The notes under the pieces are model-generated. The model was not told the origin of the DNA and did not search any database. It was given only the letters and a program-made list of their open reading frames with translations. Positions 63,601 through 64,000 of a stretch of DNA of 64,000 nt are shown here, in pieces. Position 1 is the stretch's first letter. Each line of letters opens with the position of its first letter. The position numbers and the translations under genes were made by a program. The stretch comes from Aquimarina megaterium XH134 (GTDB lineage Bacteria; Bacteroidota; Bacteroidia; Flavobacteriales; Flavobacteriaceae): contig NZ_JACB01000015.1 in the NCBI RefSeq assembly GCF_000520975.1, positions 62,001-126,000 on the forward strand, read 5' to 3'.

Positions 63601-64000
63601 AGATTAGTCCCTATCCAGTAATTATCTTCCTTATCCTGAAACATACAATGAGCATTTAACCTATCCGAAAGATTAAAATGTAATAAAGAAGATAGTTCAA
63701 AAGATTCTTGTAATTGAAGGTCATGAGAAAATCTCCATATCCATTGCCCTCCGTTAACCCAAATCTGATCAGCTTTATCCTGAAAGATAAATGGTTTGCT
63801 ATATGTAGTGGGAGCAAATGTGGTTTTAAATGACAAATTCTCTTGATACCATGTATTCTTTATTTCTTTGAGAAGATATAAAGTATGATCTGCAAAAGCG
63901 AGAATACTATCTTTTTGTATCCTGAAAACAGCTGTAACATTTTTATCTTTTAACAGTGGTAATTGATACGTGCTGTCTTTTTCTACAATGAATATTCCTT
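60645..64000 (-). CDS. Hybrid two-component system (HTCS) regulator, N-terminus beyond the window
   Basis: At least 1117 residues are readable; the frame stays open to the window edge, so the TTG at 63836 is internal and the gene begins further on. Order: periplasmic Reg_prop propeller blades (IWVNGGQWIWRFSHDL, NYWIGTNLGVFQL, GKLWIGTDGGLNCFDP and others), a Y_Y_Y domain, a membrane helix (LTYSLYALCIAILLFTGYGL), HisKA with IAHEFRTPLTVILGAI, HATPase (CVSDTGIGISSEFMPHLF), receiver (Asp in LVISDVMMPEWSG) and C-terminal AraC HTH (ADQLNISRVHLFRKVRN and FKDPAYFTRVYGKEFGKTP). It probably senses a glycan or similar ligand and controls the downstream hydrolase operon on the same strand. Confidence 0.95.
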   Translation of the reverse strand, partial: GIFIVEKDSTYQLPLLKDKNVTAVFRIQKDSILAFADHTLYLLKEIKNTWYQENLSFKTTFAPTTYSKPFIFQDKADQIWVNGGQWIWRFSHDLQLQESFELSSLLHFNLSDRLNAHCMFQDKEDNYWIGTNLGVFQLIPHKTFRHPMLEKLGITLGGVREIVECNEQVWFATSEGLYVWKKETMEKPQLIYKDRIIAMHCTSDDFLYAIPTKSAKVISLLKIDTNTKSVEKIPITLPSISCWRIVEDKNKRLWIAEWNYMVAYDLKDQDYFAVSLKKNGVDLDLRIIDMLIDNIDNLWIGTMSEGLIKISNISTLDKNRPPKYQQFLYDKDDPYSISSNLIQSIHQSNDGKLWIGTDGGLNCFDPQREQFQRFIRNDQMPDDKILNVTSDKNGTLWLSTVSNGITSFEPENNEYRTYTTRDGLYDNSMLLSSVFQNEKGYIWMGSTSGVQYFHPDQVTQRPKIKPNLKWLSYTKHQSDTLQVFRFPSEGASKENPIKVTSKDQIITYQFSALTYKEPQNVRYRFQLEGYHKDWLPIQKSGVIIMSNVPKGTYKLLAEAFDVNDSWRSVHDPIHIRVIPPWYQTNLTYSLYALCIAILLFTGYGLQLRRKIAVSEKIHFKELSQTKTRWFTQIAHEFRTPLTVILGAIDQMKHKLPGRLNNQLDTHFTQIQNQTNHLSKQVGQILEIAQMKENRLTIQNIIGDFIAFQNYIVKSFSSLAASNQVQLQFSTPKDTLYTSYDEDKWQKITANLISNAIKYTKKGGNVIVTVDFIDATPQPMIQLCVSDTGIGISSEFMPHLFDSFTQERTGRIKGIGLGLALTKELVELMGGEITVKSKKGKGSKFKVLIPGTKITHEPGVIAKTSVQVLEEMSKSLILIAEDHQEVRAYIRFCLAPTYRLLTATNGRDAWQLCQEHIPDLVISDVMMPEWSGLQLGSAIREHLATNHIPLILLTAKTSHDNQLEGLKIGADAYLTKPFDREELLIRVNHLIDTQNKLREKYQQGDFSPNSNHKNIDAFIQSVIKIVHKNMDNDDFSVPQLADQLNISRVHLFRKVRNITNMSPTKLIRSVRLQEAKRLLSKKELTIAEISYQTGFKDPAYFTRVYGKEFGKTPSEYRN

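Noticed and set aside
63834..63836. TTG as start of the last HTCS gene
   Set aside because: The same frame stays open to the window edge and encodes propeller-like sequence, so the TTG is internal and the gene is truncated by the window.
1..64000. CRISPR array, rRNA operon, intact tRNA or insertion sequence
   Set aside because: No regularly spaced repeats, no rRNA-like conserved stretches, no complete tRNA cloverleaf and no transposase or integrase gene were seen.

Overview
The window is a low-GC Bacteroidota chromosome segment, most likely from a marine Flavobacteriaceae member. Evidence: a short flavobacterial-type primary sigma factor, SusC/SusD pairs, hybrid two-component regulators (HTCS), a type IX secretion (T9SS) C-terminal tail, TAnnTTTG promoter boxes and many Asn/Lys-rich lipoproteins. 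The resemblance to Aquimarina-like genomes is an impression, not a result. It opens inside pnp and closes inside an HTCS gene.

Layout. 1-7.9 kb: the end of pnp, a SpII lipoprotein gene, an ECF sigma factor with an overlapping gene for a probable dual-membrane-spanning anti-sigma protein, rpoD, a BLUF photoreceptor and rpe. The lipoprotein and the ECF operon share an identical promoter architecture (GCAACC, 15 bp, GTCTA). 8-15.3 kb: a membrane AraC regulator, a T9SS-secreted FG-GAP/ASPIC protein, ypdA, a Bax-inhibitor-like protein, an MtfA-like metallopeptidase and a tryptophan 2,3-dioxygenase. 15.9-19.0 kb: a tight three-gene cassette of unknown function (767, 92 and 85 aa), facing a 52-residue Cys-containing peptide gene with a Bacteroidota class I lanthipeptide-like leader. 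19.1-27.7 kb: a divergent LytS/LytTR pair, a methyltransferase and an ABC-HlyD-TolC export operon. 28-49.2 kb: an HTCS and the divergent N-acetylhexosamine polysaccharide utilisation locus it probably controls (GH109, SusC, SusD, ASPIC protein, DUF3472 lipoprotein, GHMP kinase, nucleotidyltransferase, SLC5 symporter, NagB-PIG-L fusion). 49.2-55.4 kb: a second LytTR/LytS pair and, divergent, an SMP-30-like/DUF5916/DUF4405 gene group. 55.4-55.9 kb: a gene-poor patch with tRNA 3'-end remnants and a direct repeat, consistent with an old integration point. 55.9-64 kb: a three-gene secreted hydrolase/lipoprotein operon next to a second HTCS.

How it fits together. Four regulator/target units have candidate operators readable in the sequence: the ECF promoters; CTTAAA direct repeats at 21-bp spacing before the PUL; a 14-bp direct repeat at 21-bp spacing before the second HTCS-linked operon; and three 9-bp repeats at 21-bp periodicity between the second LytS gene and the SMP-30-like gene. 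The best candidates for under-described biology are the ECF/trans-envelope anti-sigma unit with its lipoprotein, the overlooked RiPP-like peptide, and the 15.9-18.8 kb cassette. All functions are inferred by reading; no database search was run.
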